A DNA stretch of 64,000 nucleotides from Garcia nutans (taxonomy: Eukaryota; Streptophyta; Magnoliopsida; Malpighiales; Euphorbiaceae), in assembly GCA_947685225.1 (NCBI GenBank), contig CANTUV010000007.1, forward strand, positions 15,458,501-15,522,500, read 5' to 3'. Made by a program: the position numbers and the translations under genes. Shown one piece after another: positions 11,264 to 22,527 of this stretch; the first letter of the stretch is position 1; each line of letters begins with the position of its first letter. Below the pieces are notes generated by a model. That model had not been told where the DNA came from, searched no databases, and saw nothing but the letters and a program-made list of their open reading frames with translations.

Positions 11264-12832
11264 TGTAATATCACAAAATTTTGAAAACTTTAATTTTTGG
11301 AAATTAAATAACTGATATATATATATATATATATTTAAGTGAAAAAGTAAAATGTGTATATGATATATATAAATATATATGTAGATATACATAGCATATA
11401 CAAGTCAATCTTTTAAATTTGTCAAAGGTTATTTTAAATTATTAAAAATTATTTGTGTAGTTAGTGGAAGATGATTTTTTATATTATAATTAAGTAATAA
11501 TATTTTTTACTTGGTGGATATTTAAAATGGAGAATTGTGTGGTTAAAAGGGTAGTAGTTGGATAGAGATGAGTTTGGGATCATCTTTTTCTTCTTCTTTC
11601 TCCATTGAAGGCCAGTTATCTCCATTAGAAGAAAGGAGGGATTTGCTTCTTCCAAGCTCAAGTAATTGAAGGATTTCAAGTATTCAAATTGGACTTTTGG
11701 GGATTTTCTCCATATTTGGTAAGTTTTCAACTTATTTTAGTAATTTTCTATAAAAGTTTGTATATGTGTGAATTGGATGTTTGATGTAGTATGTGTTAAT
11801 GGTTGGTGTTGGTATGTATGAAGTTGTTTTGAGTAGTTAACTATGATTTTAGGGTTGTATTGAAGAAATGGTTAAGTTTGGTGAAGAGAATAAGAGTTTT
11901 GGATTATGTAACTTTTGAGCTGTGAAGTCATGATTTTAAATTGTGTATTTTACTTTTAATTAAGTTGTTTTGATGTATATATAAGTATTTTACTGTAAAA
12001 TGATGGTTATGGTTGAGTTTGAATAGAGTTGAAAAAGGGAAAAGAAAGATAACTTTGGATGTGACAATTATGTGTGATATCATGATTTTGGCCTGACACG
12101 TCTGGTGACACAGCCATGTCGTTGGATGGGTCGATGATTATGTTTTTAGTGTTGGTGACACATGAAGTGACATGCCCATGTCACTGAGCGTGTCACGTCT
12201 TTTGTAATGTTATAGTATTGACATGTGAAGTGACACGCCTATGTCACTGAGTGTATCACAACTACTGTGTTATAGGAGTTTTGGCAAGAGTAGGGACACA
12301 CCCATGTCTCTAGACATGTCTTATCTACTGTAATACAGAGCTTAGGATGTAGTCATTAATACGCCCATGTCACTGAGCATGTCAAAGCTTCTATGTTGTA
12401 GATTTAGGGCACGGTCATTGACACGCTTGTGTTGTTGAGCGTGTCATTTGTAGATTTTGCCCTAGATAGTTCTTTTTCTTATTTTCCTTTGTGTTTCTTA
12501 TCCTTGTATTGAGAGGTTTTGTATATGCCTATAAGTGTGTTACTAAATGATTATTTATAATCACATTTGGTTTAGGCTTTGAGGAGACTTGACTTACCCA
12601 ATCCAAGTGTTGAGGGATTTCTTGGAAGAGAAGGTTAAAAGTGGTGTTTGAGCTTGTTTTGTTGCTTTTAGAGGTAAGTACAAACTTTGAATAATTGATA
12701 ATATTTGCATGACATTTGGACTTAACACATTTTGGTTGGAAAATGTGTTAAGTTACTTACTACATTGTTTATACATGAGTAATATGCTATGACTTGTGTA
12801 ATGTCATAAATGTATTATATGTAATGTGAGAA
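11264..12832 (+). mobile_element. LTR 'A', first part (A/B/C/D LTR group)
   Basis: Begins TGTAATATCA directly after TTTGG. It aligns with LTR B (23425-25000) throughout: GTATATG...CATATAC TATA-like segment (11354-11400), ACTTGGTGGATATT, a run of CGTGTCA/TGACACG palindromic repeats (12095-12450), and GACTTAACACATTT (12720). It is interrupted at 12832 by the young element and resumes at 22528. Substitutions and indels against B are frequent, so this is an old copy. No coding sequence is supported. Confidence 0.75.
12828..12832. repeat. Target-site duplication GAGAA, left copy
   Basis: GAGAA directly before the 5' LTR of the young element; an exact copy follows the 3' LTR at 22528-22532. Confidence 0.9.
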
Positions 12833-15249
12833 TGTAATATCCTCATATATGCCCTAAAAGTCTTGGTTATATTGTGGTTGTTGTTGTTGTCATTATAATT
12901 GGATTGAATGTGTGTGTTGTGATAAGAAAAAGAAATGAGAAAAGAAAAATATAAGTGTTTTGGGAAAGAATTTAGGGTTTAGAGACAAGTTTATATGTTG
13001 TGTATATGGTGATATATATAACATATACATTGGTCAAAAGAGTTGGTCAAGGCAAGAGGAGATATTTTTAGGGCATGTGAAATTACCAAAATGGGCAAGA
13101 GATAACAAAGAGAATTAAGATGTGTTTGAGGGTCTTTTGGTAATTTTCTTTTGGATGAGTATTTAATGAGTGTTGACTTTGTGATTTCATCATAATCTTC
13201 TCTTCTTCTTCAAGAGGTGGCCGGCTCTCCATTAACAAAAGGGAAAGAGAGGTGTTCTTGATGCTAGAAGCAAATTGAAGAAGGAATTGAGAGACTTGGG
13301 GAAAGAGTTGTGGAATTTCTTCATATAAGGTAAGAAATTTCTTGATTTCCTTGGTTAATTCTGAATTTATGATTAAGATGATTTGTGATTTGTTAAGGTG
13401 ATGATTTGGCGTGTTGATATGTGTTTGCAAGTGTTAGATTTGATTTAACTTTTAAAAGATGGAATTGATGTTGGTTTGGTTGTGAATATGGTAAGATAGG
13501 TGGATTTTGATAGTGAAAGTTTAAGAGTAAAGTTGGTTTTAAGATTTGGAATTGGTGAATGATTTAATGTTTGGTTAATGTGAATATTGTGTTAAATGTG
13601 CAAAATAAGTGTAAATGATGTTGATTAGGTCCATTTGAATGAGGTTATGTTGTGTGTATTGTGTTTTAAGTTAACCAAAAGAAATTGGCTACATTTAGGG
13701 TTTTTGTATGAGAGAGACGTTGTGTGGGACGGTCGCTATTGTTCAGGAGCGGTCGTGATTATTGTGATGTGCGGTCGCGGCTTAGGTCGGGCTTCTGGCC
13801 GCGAAACCTACTGTGATAAAGTGTTATATTTTGATTGTGTAGGGCGGTCGCGACATGGCTTGGTGCGACCGTTAGAAATGTTCTGTTCATCTTATTGGAA
13901 GCAATCTAATCCTGCAATAAGATTTTCAAATACATGTTAAATAGATTATTTGTCTAACATCATGGTTGAGATTAAACAATATTATGTTATGCATTGTGAA
14001 TGGTATGTGTTTTATGAAGGATGTTATGTTATATGTTTTTGTGAATTGTGTAAATGATAATGTGTTACATGGATAATGTACTTTGAAATACTATATCAAT
14101 GATGCTATATGCATAAGATGAATTAAGATGAGAAATGTGATGCAAAGCCATTGTGATTGGCTATGATGATGCAATTGAAAGAAATAAGGCATGTTTGCTT
14201 AATTGTTGATGAGAATTGAGAATGGAAATGATAATTGATATGTAAATGAACTGTGTGGCTAATGTGTTATTCCATTTTCAGAGTATGTTATTGGTGGCAT
14301 GCCTAATGATAGTAACAATCTCTTGAAGTTAGGTTGGATTGAATCCTTGAAGCCTAATTGAGATGTTACAACCCTTGAAGCTAGGTTGGGTTAGTTCTTG
14401 AAGCCAAGTTGGGTAGAAGCTTAGCATGCTTTGCTCCCCTTGAAGCTTGGTTGAACTTAATCCTTGAAGCCTAGTTGGGTATATGATATTGATAAATGTG
14501 ATGATAGAACCAAAACATTAACTCTGAAAATTGAATGGCATATTAGTGTGTCTTGGGCCCATGCTTGTCTATGGTAAATGTGAGTCATGAATGATGATTG
14601 TATTTGCTTTGTGTTGATGATTAAATGAATATTCATGAGGTATATGATAAGATATTGAGATGTGATATGTAATGTGGAAGTATATTGTTAGTTTTGCATA
14701 TATGATGTTACATATATATATTGGATTAAGAAAGTACATTGCATTGCACTAAGTCATAGCATGATTTATCTTACTAAGCCGTTGGCTTAGCGCGATAGTG
14801 TTTAATCGCGCAGGTGATAGAACTGCTAGAGTTGATCCCGAGAGCTCTTCGAGACCGACTGAGAGTAGACAGTGAAGAGTTGATTTTGGAGTCTTAAAGA
14901 TCAAAGAAAACTTGCCAATCATGTATAACTCTTTTATATTTTGTAAAGTATTGATTAAATGTACATATATGTATATTTGTAAATATGGAACTAAGTGTTT
15001 TTAAATATGTAAATATTTTATGACTTCCGCTGTGTAATAACTATAAGTAGGTATATATATATATATATATCTAAGGTGTTTTAATTTAAGAGTAAATGAT
15101 CTACTTTTCTATATTATATGATGATAATAGAATGGTAACTTTTCAAATGTTTTGAATGTTGAAGAAAACCGTAACATCCCTATGTTTGGTGCACTTATGC
15201 TACATTATTGTGGTGGTAGTGTGTGTGCATTGGATGTGGGGGTGTTACA
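12833..15249 (+). repeat. 5' LTR of young Tekay-type element
   Basis: 2417 bp, TG...CA ends. It contains a TATA-rich palindromic segment (13002-13028), a GC-rich island of GGTCGCG motifs (13725-13870), four or five degenerate CTTGAAGCC-AGTTGGG repeats (14328-14480), and a double hairpin (14774-14811) shared with the other LTR families here. It should hold the promoter and, as the 3' copy, the poly(A) signal; their exact positions are not resolved. Confidence 0.93.
14774..14811 (+). promoter_or_regulatory. Double hairpin conserved between LTR families
   Basis: CTAAGCC-GTT-GGCTTAG (14774-14790) is followed at once by GCGCGAT (14790-14796) paired with ATCGCGC (14805-14811). Counterparts occur at 22052-22089, 23174-23210 (A), 32093-32133 (B), 60166-60203 (D) and, inverted, near 62850-62890 (C). 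Its place in the 3' third of the LTR suggests a role in the RNA (R/U5) or in transcription, but this is inference. Confidence 0.5.
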
Positions 15250-15256
15250 ATCGTTT

Positions 15257-15269
15257 TGGTATCAGAGCC
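15257..15269 (+). promoter_or_regulatory. Primer-binding site, initiator tRNA-Met type
   Basis: TGGTATCAGAGCC starts 7 nt after the 5' LTR end. This matches the complement of the 3' end of plant initiator tRNA-Met, the usual minus-strand primer for Tekay and related chromoviruses. Confidence 0.92.
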
Positions 15270-15420
15270 TAGGTTTGAGATTCTCAACCTAGGTAATATG
15301 TTATAAAAAGACTATTTTGAATTAAAAAGTGAGTTTTTTGAAATAAAATACATGTTTGGGATTGGCAATCTTTGATCTTTAATAAGGTGTGTCCTGTTGT
15401 GTTTGCAGTGTTAGGTGTTG

Positions 15421-18400
15421 ATGGATCCTCATTTGAGACAGTCAGTTGAGGGCAGTGAGGAGAGTGTTGCTCCTGATGAGGGAGTTAGGGTTGATAGTGT
15501 TGAGGAGGCACCTGCTTCGGTGTCGGGTAGACCAGTAGGTGATGAGATTCCACCAGCTTGGTTTGTGCATATGATGGAGACTTTCAGGCAAGCTCCAGTA
15601 CAACCAGTGCCACCACCCCCTCAGCCTTCAGTACCAGTGAGGCACTATGACAAGCTAAGGAAGTATGGAGCTGAGGATTTTATTGGTACCACTGATCCAG
15701 CTGTGGCAGAACAGTGGCTTGACAAAGTTCAGAGGATCTTTATTCAGTTGCAAGCTACCCCTGAGGAAAAGTTTGACTATGCCAGATCTTTGCTACAGAA
15801 GGATGCCTACGATTGGTGGAAGACTGTGCCACATTCTATGGATGATCCACCAACTTTGTCATATGCAGATTTCTTGAGGGAATTTGAGTTGAAATATACT
15901 CCTAGGGAGTATAAGGATATGAAGAAGATGGAATTCTTAAGCCTGAAGCAAGATAACAAGACTGTTACTGAATATGAAGTTGAGTTTATTCGACTGAGTC
16001 AGTATGCTGGGGGTATCATTGCTGATGAGATTGATAGATGCCGGCGATTTCAGGAGGGATTGAGGCCCTCGATCATGTGCTTAGTGGCTGGATCTCGATA
16101 TCACGATTTCTCCCAGCTAGTGGCAGCAGCTCGAGATGTTGAAAGGGCTCAAGTGATTGCAGCTGCTTCAGAGGATGAGGTTAGGGTGAGAAGGCCTCAG
16201 TTTGAGGCAGGGTCTTCTTCAGTAAAGAGGGGTAGAGGAAGCTTTGTTCCTCGGAGTATTAGAAGCCAGAGACCAGCAGGAAGATCAGGGCAATTCCAGA
16301 GACAAAGATTCAGACCTGCAGCTTCAGTGGCAAGTGCTCCGACCCCTATGGTTCAGAGATCCACCTTACCCATCTGCATCCATTGTGGGAGGCCACATGG
16401 TGGTCCATGTTGGAAAGCTGGTGTTGCAGGGGTATGTTTTAGGTGTGGGTCGCCAGATCACTTTGTGAGAGACTGTCCGGAGAGGCAGGAGTTTATGCCA
16501 GTTGATTCTGCCGCTTCTCGAGCCAGTGTGAGGGGAGGTAGAGGAGGCAGAGGTGCCAGCCGAGGTGGTAGAGCAGGGTTCAGTTCTAGAGGTGGTGCTA
16601 CATCCAGGGAGACTAGACCGGAGGAGGTTGGTTCTTCCCAGAGGATGTATGTTATGCAGAGACAGCCGGATGCATCGGCGGTCATAGCTGGTACTTTTTC
16701 TTTATTTGATACTGCAGTACTTGCTTTGATTGATCCGGGTTCCACCCATTCTTATATTAGTGCATCTGTATTGCCTGTGTTTGATGTGCATGCTGAGTCC
16801 CTAGGATTTGATGTTTTGGTGACAAATCCGTTAGGGCATAGTGTGATTGTGAGTAAAGTGCATAGAGATAGTGCAGTGAGAGTTCAGGGTGAGGAGTTCC
16901 TTGGAGATTTGATTGAGATGCCATTTAAGGAATATGATGTGATTTTAGGCATGGATTGGCTATCTCGACATGGAGCTGTGGTGGATTGTAAAAAGAAAAT
17001 TGTTTCTTTGAGAACCGGTGATGGGAGAGAGGTGATAGTATCTAATGAGCAGGAACAATTAGCCTCCTTATTTGTTTCAGCTGTTGCAGCCCGGAGGTTG
17101 ATTAGGAAGGGGTGTGAAGCTTATCTTGCTCATGTGGTAGATACTAGAGTGAAGGGTTCTCCTATTGATAGCATTGCCACAGTTGCAGAGTTCCCTGATG
17201 TTTTTCCAGAGGAGTTGTCAGGATTGCCTCCTGAGAGAGAGGTGGAGTTCGGTATCGAGCTGTTGCCGGGTACCACTCCTATCTCCATTACTCCTTACAG
17301 GATGGCACCAGCAGAATTGAGGGAGTTGAAAGTGCAATTACAGGAACTGTTGGATAAAGGATTCATTCGCCCCAGTGTTTCTCCATGGGGAGCTCCTGTG
17401 CTATTTGTGAAGAAGAAAGATGGTACGATGAGGTTATGTATCGACTATAGGCAATTGAACAAGGTGACCATTAAGAATAAGTATCCTTTGCCTAGAATCG
17501 ATGATCTCTTTGATCAGTTGAAGGGAGCGTCAGTATTCTCTAAGATTGATCTGAGATCGGGGTACCATCAGTTGAGAGTCAGAGCAGAAGATGTTCCAAA
17601 GACTGCATTTCGGACCAGGTATGGACATTATGAATTTTTAGTTATGCCTTTTGGTCTGACGAATGCACCTGCAGCTTTCATGGATTTGATGAATAGGGTG
17701 TTTAGGCCCTATTTGGATCAGTTTGTAGTGGTCTTCATTGATGATATTCTGGTGTATTCAAGGAATGAAGAGGAACATGATATGCATCTGCGGATTGTGT
17801 TGCAGATTTTGAGAGAGAAGCAACTGTTTGCCAAATTGTCGAAGTGTGAGTTCTGGTTGGATCAGGTAGCTTTTCTCGGACATATTGTTTCAGCAGAAGG
17901 CATCAGAGTGGATCCGAGTAAAGTTGAAGCCATTTTGAATTGGAGTCCACCCAAGTCTGTGACAGAGGTTAGAAGTTTTCTGGGTTTGGCAGGATATTAC
18001 CGGCGGTTTGTGAAAGGATTTTCTGTGATAGCTACTCCACTCACCAGATTGCTTCGTAAGGGAGTGAGATTTGTGTGGACGGATCAGTGTCAGGCGAGCT
18101 TTGAACAATTAAGAGATATGTTGACTCAAGCGCCTGTTCTCACTTTACCTATAGAAGGCCAACCCTATGTGATCTACAGTGATGCTTCACATAGAGGTTT
18201 GGGATGTGTGTTGATGCAGGAAGGTAAAGTTATAGCTTATGCATCTCGTCAGTTGAAACCGCATGAGCTTAATTACCCCACCCATGATTTGGAATTGGCA
18301 GCCATTGTGTTTGCACTGAAGATTTGGCGCCATTATCTGTTTGGGGAGAAATGTTTCATCTACACTGATCACAAGAGTTTGAAGTATTTGGGTGTCCAGA

Positions 18401-20064
18401 AAGAGCTTAACCTTCGGCAGAGGAGATGGTTAGAATTGATTAAAGACTACGACTGCTTGATAGATTATCATCCAGGTAAAGCAAATGTGGTTGCTGATGC
18501 CTTGAGTCGGAAGTCTTTAGCTGGTTTAACAGTTTATTCGCTCTCGTTGCTTGTTGAGTTGAGAGCATTGTGTGCCAGTTTTGTACCTTGTGATAATGGT
18601 GCGTTATTGGCACAGTTGCAATTGAAGCCGGTTTTGTTGGATCAGATCAGAGAGGCTCAGGTGAATGATGGGAAGATTCAGAAGATTGTTTCAGATTGTC
18701 AGAGTGGAAAGGGTAGAGATTTTGTTGTGAGGAATGATGGGAGCCTATGGTTTAAGAACAGGTTGTGTGTACCCGATGATGCTGATTTGAAAAGGATCAT
18801 TTTGGAAGAAGCTCATCAGTCTATATTTGCTATGCATCCGGGTAATACTAAGATGTATCATGATTTAAGACAGCATTATTGGTGGATTGGGTTGAAGAGA
18901 GACATTGCTGATTTTGTATCTAAATGTCTCACTTGTCAGAAGGTTAAAGCAGAGCATCAAGTTCCAACTGGGTTGCTTCAACCGTTGTCAGTGCCTGAAT
19001 GGAAGTGGGAAAGAGTGACAATGGACTTTGTGTCTGGGTTGCCTTTGACACAAAGGAGACATGATGCCATATGGGTGATTGTGGATAGATTAACTAAGAC
19101 AGCTCATTTCCTTCCAGTTCGGATGGATTACTCTTTGGAGAGGTTGGCTGAGCTATACATCCATGAGATTGTGAGATTGCATGGTGTTCCAACTTCTTTA
19201 GTGTCTGATCGGGATCCTAGGTTTACTTCAAGATTTTGGAAGAGTTTGCATGGTGCTTTGGGTTCTCGACTGCATTTCAGTACTGCTTTTCATCCACAGA
19301 CGGATGGACAGTCTGAGAGAGTGATACAGATCATTGAGGATATGTTGAGAAGCTGTGTCATCGATTTCACTGGAAGTTGGGATAGATTCTTACCTCTTGT
19401 GGAGTTTGCTTATAATAACAGTCATCAGTCCAGCATCAGAATGGCCCCATTCGAGGCATTGTATGGCAGACGGTGTAGGACACCTCTGTGTTGGAGTGAG
19501 CTTGGTGATGGTAAATTGATTGGGCCTGATTTGATTCAAGAAACTGAAGAGAAAGTAAAGTTGATTCGAGGCAGATTGAAAGCAGCTTCAGACCGACAGA
19601 AGTCTTATGCAGATCTGAAGAGGAGAGATATTCAGTTTGATATTGGGGATAAGGTATTTTTGAAGGTATCTCCTTGGAAGAAGATTTTGAGGTTCGGTCG
19701 GAAAGGGAAATTGAGTCCTCGTTTCATCGGACCGTATGAAGTTTTGGAAAGAGTTGGGCCAGTGGCGTATAGACTTGCTTTACCGCCTGAGTTGGATCGT
19801 ATTCATAATGTGTTCCATGTATCTATGTTGAGGAGGTACAGGTCGGATCCATCTCATGTGTTGCCATTTGAATCTATTGAAGTGAGCCCAGACTTGACAT
19901 TTGAAGAGGAACCAGTTGCTATCTTGGCACGGGAAGTGAAAGAATTGAGGAATAAGAGAGTACCATTAGTGAAGATTCTTTGGAAGAATCATGCAAAGGA
20001 AGAAGCAACTTGGGAAAGTGAGCAGACTATGCGTGAGCAATATCCTCAGTTGTTTCAGAGTTAA
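15421..20064 (+). CDS. Gag-pol polyprotein with chromodomain
   Basis: Single uninterrupted frame. The first ATG is at 15421 (about 1547 aa); the open frame extends two codons further upstream but without ATG. Domains, counting from 15415: retrotransposon gag about 85-245; arginine/glycine-rich linker; CCHC knuckle CFRCGSPDHFVRDC at 341-354; aspartic protease with LIDPGSTHS near 438-446 (DPG rather than the commoner DSG/DTG); reverse transcriptase about 640-810 with MPFGLTNAPAAF and the catalytic FIDD at 774-777; RNase H about 920-1035 with D923, E960, D985, D1028; integrase with an HHCC finger (H1134, H1141, C1171, C1174) and D1204, D1265, E1301; chromodomain about 1498-1549. All catalytic residues are present. 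Gag and pol share one frame, as in Tekay/Del chromoviruses. Expected to form particles, copy RNA to DNA and integrate; the chromodomain is thought to guide insertion to heterochromatin. Confidence 0.95.
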   Translation: MDPHLRQSVEGSEESVAPDEGVRVDSVEEAPASVSGRPVGDEIPPAWFVHMMETFRQAPVQPVPPPPQPSVPVRHYDKLRKYGAEDFIGTTDPAVAEQWLDKVQRIFIQLQATPEEKFDYARSLLQKDAYDWWKTVPHSMDDPPTLSYADFLREFELKYTPREYKDMKKMEFLSLKQDNKTVTEYEVEFIRLSQYAGGIIADEIDRCRRFQEGLRPSIMCLVAGSRYHDFSQLVAAARDVERAQVIAAASEDEVRVRRPQFEAGSSSVKRGRGSFVPRSIRSQRPAGRSGQFQRQRFRPAASVASAPTPMVQRSTLPICIHCGRPHGGPCWKAGVAGVCFRCGSPDHFVRDCPERQEFMPVDSAASRASVRGGRGGRGASRGGRAGFSSRGGATSRETRPEEVGSSQRMYVMQRQPDASAVIAGTFSLFDTAVLALIDPGSTHSYISASVLPVFDVHAESLGFDVLVTNPLGHSVIVSKVHRDSAVRVQGEEFLGDLIEMPFKEYDVILGMDWLSRHGAVVDCKKKIVSLRTGDGREVIVSNEQEQLASLFVSAVAARRLIRKGCEAYLAHVVDTRVKGSPIDSIATVAEFPDVFPEELSGLPPEREVEFGIELLPGTTPISITPYRMAPAELRELKVQLQELLDKGFIRPSVSPWGAPVLFVKKKDGTMRLCIDYRQLNKVTIKNKYPLPRIDDLFDQLKGASVFSKIDLRSGYHQLRVRAEDVPKTAFRTRYGHYEFLVMPFGLTNAPAAFMDLMNRVFRPYLDQFVVVFIDDILVYSRNEEEHDMHLRIVLQILREKQLFAKLSKCEFWLDQVAFLGHIVSAEGIRVDPSKVEAILNWSPPKSVTEVRSFLGLAGYYRRFVKGFSVIATPLTRLLRKGVRFVWTDQCQASFEQLRDMLTQAPVLTLPIEGQPYVIYSDASHRGLGCVLMQEGKVIAYASRQLKPHELNYPTHDLELAAIVFALKIWRHYLFGEKCFIYTDHKSLKYLGVQKELNLRQRRWLELIKDYDCLIDYHPGKANVVADALSRKSLAGLTVYSLSLLVELRALCASFVPCDNGALLAQLQLKPVLLDQIREAQVNDGKIQKIVSDCQSGKGRDFVVRNDGSLWFKNRLCVPDDADLKRIILEEAHQSIFAMHPGNTKMYHDLRQHYWWIGLKRDIADFVSKCLTCQKVKAEHQVPTGLLQPLSVPEWKWERVTMDFVSGLPLTQRRHDAIWVIVDRLTKTAHFLPVRMDYSLERLAELYIHEIVRLHGVPTSLVSDRDPRFTSRFWKSLHGALGSRLHFSTAFHPQTDGQSERVIQIIEDMLRSCVIDFTGSWDRFLPLVEFAYNNSHQSSIRMAPFEALYGRRCRTPLCWSELGDGKLIGPDLIQETEEKVKLIRGRLKAASDRQKSYADLKRRDIQFDIGDKVFLKVSPWKKILRFGRKGKLSPRFIGPYEVLERVGPVAYRLALPPELDRIHNVFHVSMLRRYRSDPSHVLPFESIEVSPDLTFEEEPVAILAREVKELRNKRVPLVKILWKNHAKEEATWESEQTMREQYPQLFQS

Positions 20065-20097
20065 TATCAGGTAATTTCGAGGACGAAATTTCTTTTT

Positions 20098-20110
20098 AGA
20101 GGGGGAGAAT
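20098..20110 (+). promoter_or_regulatory. Polypurine tract of young element
   Basis: AGAGGGGGAGAAT lies directly before the 3' LTR, 33 nt after the gag-pol stop. It is the expected primer for plus-strand DNA synthesis. The preceding TTTCGAGGACGAAATTT is a short palindrome-like phrase common before the PPT of such elements. Confidence 0.9.
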
Positions 20111-22527
20111 TGTAATATCCTCATATATGCCCTAAAAGTCTTGGTTATATTGTGGTTGTTGTTGTTGTCATTATAATTGGATTGAATGTGTGTGTTGTGA
20201 TAAGAAAAAGAAATGAGAAAAGAAAAATATAAGTGTTTTGGGAAAGAATTTAGGGTTTAGAGACAAGTTTATATGTTGTGTATATGGTGATATATATAAC
20301 ATATACATTGGTCAAAAGAGTTGGTCAAGGCAAGAGGAGATATTTTTAGGGCATGTGAAATTACCAAAATGGGCAAGAGATAACAAAGAGAATTAAGATG
20401 TGTTTGAGGGTCTTTTGGTAATTTTCTTTTGGATGAGTATTTAATGAGTGTTGACTTTGTGATTTCATCATAATCTTCTCTTCTTCTTCAAGAGGTGGCC
20501 GGCTCTCCATTAACAAAAGGGAAAGAGAGGTGTTCTTGATGCTAGAAGCAAATTGAAGAAGGAATTGAGAGACTTGGGGAAAGAGTTGTGGAATTTCTTC
20601 ATATAAGGTAAGAAATTTCTTGATTTCCTTGGTTAATTCTGAATTTATGATTAAGATGATTTGTGATTTGTTAAGGTGATGATTTGGCGTGTTGATATGT
20701 GTTTGCAAGTGTTAGATTTGATTTAACTTTTAAAAGATGGAATTGATGTTGGTTTGGTTGTGAATATGGTAAGATAGGTGGATTTTGATAGTGAAAGTTT
20801 AAGAGTAAAGTTGGTTTTAAGATTTGGAATTGGTGAATGATTTAATGTTTGGTTAATGTGAATATTGTGTTAAATGTGCAAAATAAGTGTAAATGATGTT
20901 GATTAGGTCCATTTGAATGAGGTTATGTTGTGTGTATTGTGTTTTAAGTTAACCAAAAGAAATTGGCTACATTTAGGGTTTTTGTATGAGAGAGACGTTG
21001 TGTGGGACGGTCGCTATTGTTCAGGAGCGGTCGTGATTATTGTGATGTGCGGTCGCGGCTTAGGTCGGGCTTCTGGCCGCGAAACCTACTGTGATAAAGT
21101 GTTATATTTTGATTGTGTAGGGCGGTCGCGACATGGCTTGGTGCGACCGTTAGAAATGTTCTGTTCATCTTATTGGAAGCAATCTAATCCTGCAATAAGA
21201 TTTTCAAATACATGTTAAATAGATTATTTGTCTAACATCATGGTTGAGATTAAACAATATTATGTTATGCATTGTGAATGGTATGTGTTTTATGAAGGAT
21301 GTTATGTTATATGTTTTTGTGAATTGTGTAAATGATAATGTGTTACATGGATAATGTACTTTGAAATACTATATCAATGATGCTATATGCATAAGATGAA
21401 TTAAGATGAGAAATGTGATGCAAAGCCATTGTGATTGGCTATGATGATGCAATTGAAAGAAATAAGGCATGTTTGCTTAATTGTTGATGAGAATTGAGAA
21501 TGGAAATGATAATTGATATGTAAATGAACTGTGTGGCTAATGTGTTATTCCATTTTCAGAGTATGTTATTGGTGGCATGCCTAATGATAGTAACAATCTC
21601 TTGAAGTTAGGTTGGATTGAATCCTTGAAGCCTAATTGAGATGTTACAACCCTTGAAGCTAGGTTGGGTTAGTTCTTGAAGCCAAGTTGGGTAGAAGCTT
21701 AGCATGCTTTGCTCCCCTTGAAGCTTGGTTGAACTTAATCCTTGAAGCCTAGTTGGGTATATGATATTGATAAATGTGATGATAGAACCAAAACATTAAC
21801 TCTGAAAATTGAATGGCATATTAGTGTGTCTTGGGCCCATGCTTGTCTATGGTAAATGTGAGTCATGAATGATGATTGTATTTGCTTTGTGTTGATGATT
21901 AAATGAATATTCATGAGGTATATGATAAGATATTGAGATGTGATATGTAATGTGGAAGTATATTGTTAGTTTTGCATATATGATGTTACATATATATATT
22001 GGATTAAGAAAGTACATTGCATTGCACTAAGTCATAGCATGATTTATCTTACTAAGCCGTTGGCTTAGCGCGATAGTGTTTAATCGCGCAGGTGATAGAA
22101 CTGCTAGAGTTGATCCCGAGAGCTCTTCGAGACCGACTGAGAGTAGACAGTGAAGAGTTGATTTTGGAGTCTTAAAGATCAAAGAAAACTTGCCAATCAT
22201 GTATAACTCTTTTATATTTTGTAAAGTATTGATTAAATGTACATATATGTATATTTGTAAATATGGAACTAAGTGTTTTTAAATATGTAAATATTTTATG
22301 ACTTCCGCTGTGTAATAACTATAAGTAGGTATATATATATATATATATCTAAGGTGTTTTAATTTAAGAGTAAATGATCTACTTTTCTATATTATATGAT
22401 GATAATAGAATGGTAACTTTTCAAATGTTTTGAATGTTGAAGAAAACCGTAACATCCCTATGTTTGGTGCACTTATGCTACATTATTGTGGTGGTAGTGT
22501 GTGTGCATTGGATGTGGGGGTGTTACA
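20111..22527 (+). repeat. 3' LTR of young Tekay-type element
   Basis: 2417 bp, same start, end and length as 12833-15249 and identical in every stretch compared. Followed by TSD GAGAA at 22528-22532. Confidence 0.93.

Larger units (their letters stand above)
12833..22527 (+). mobile_element. Complete Tekay-type Ty3/gypsy chromovirus retrotransposon
   Basis: A 9695-bp full-length element: two 2417-bp LTRs starting TGTAATATCC and ending GTGTTACA, a primer-binding site, one uninterrupted gag-pol ORF with a C-terminal chromodomain, a polypurine tract and 5-bp TSDs GAGAA. The LTRs have identical length, and I found no difference in the parts compared, including the (AT)9 run at 15053-15070 and 22331-22348. 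That indicates very recent insertion. It sits in LTR A in the same orientation. By coding capacity it could be autonomous; whether it is expressed cannot be seen from sequence. Confidence 0.95.

Noticed and set aside
13083..13940. Open frames of 115 and 101 codons in the young LTR (repeated at 20361-21218)
   Set aside because: Duplicated only because the LTR is; no domain, and opposite or unrelated orientations. Treated as LTR sequence.
15415..15420. Upstream non-ATG start of gag-pol
   Set aside because: The open frame begins with GTG, TTG; plant translation would use the ATG at 15421.
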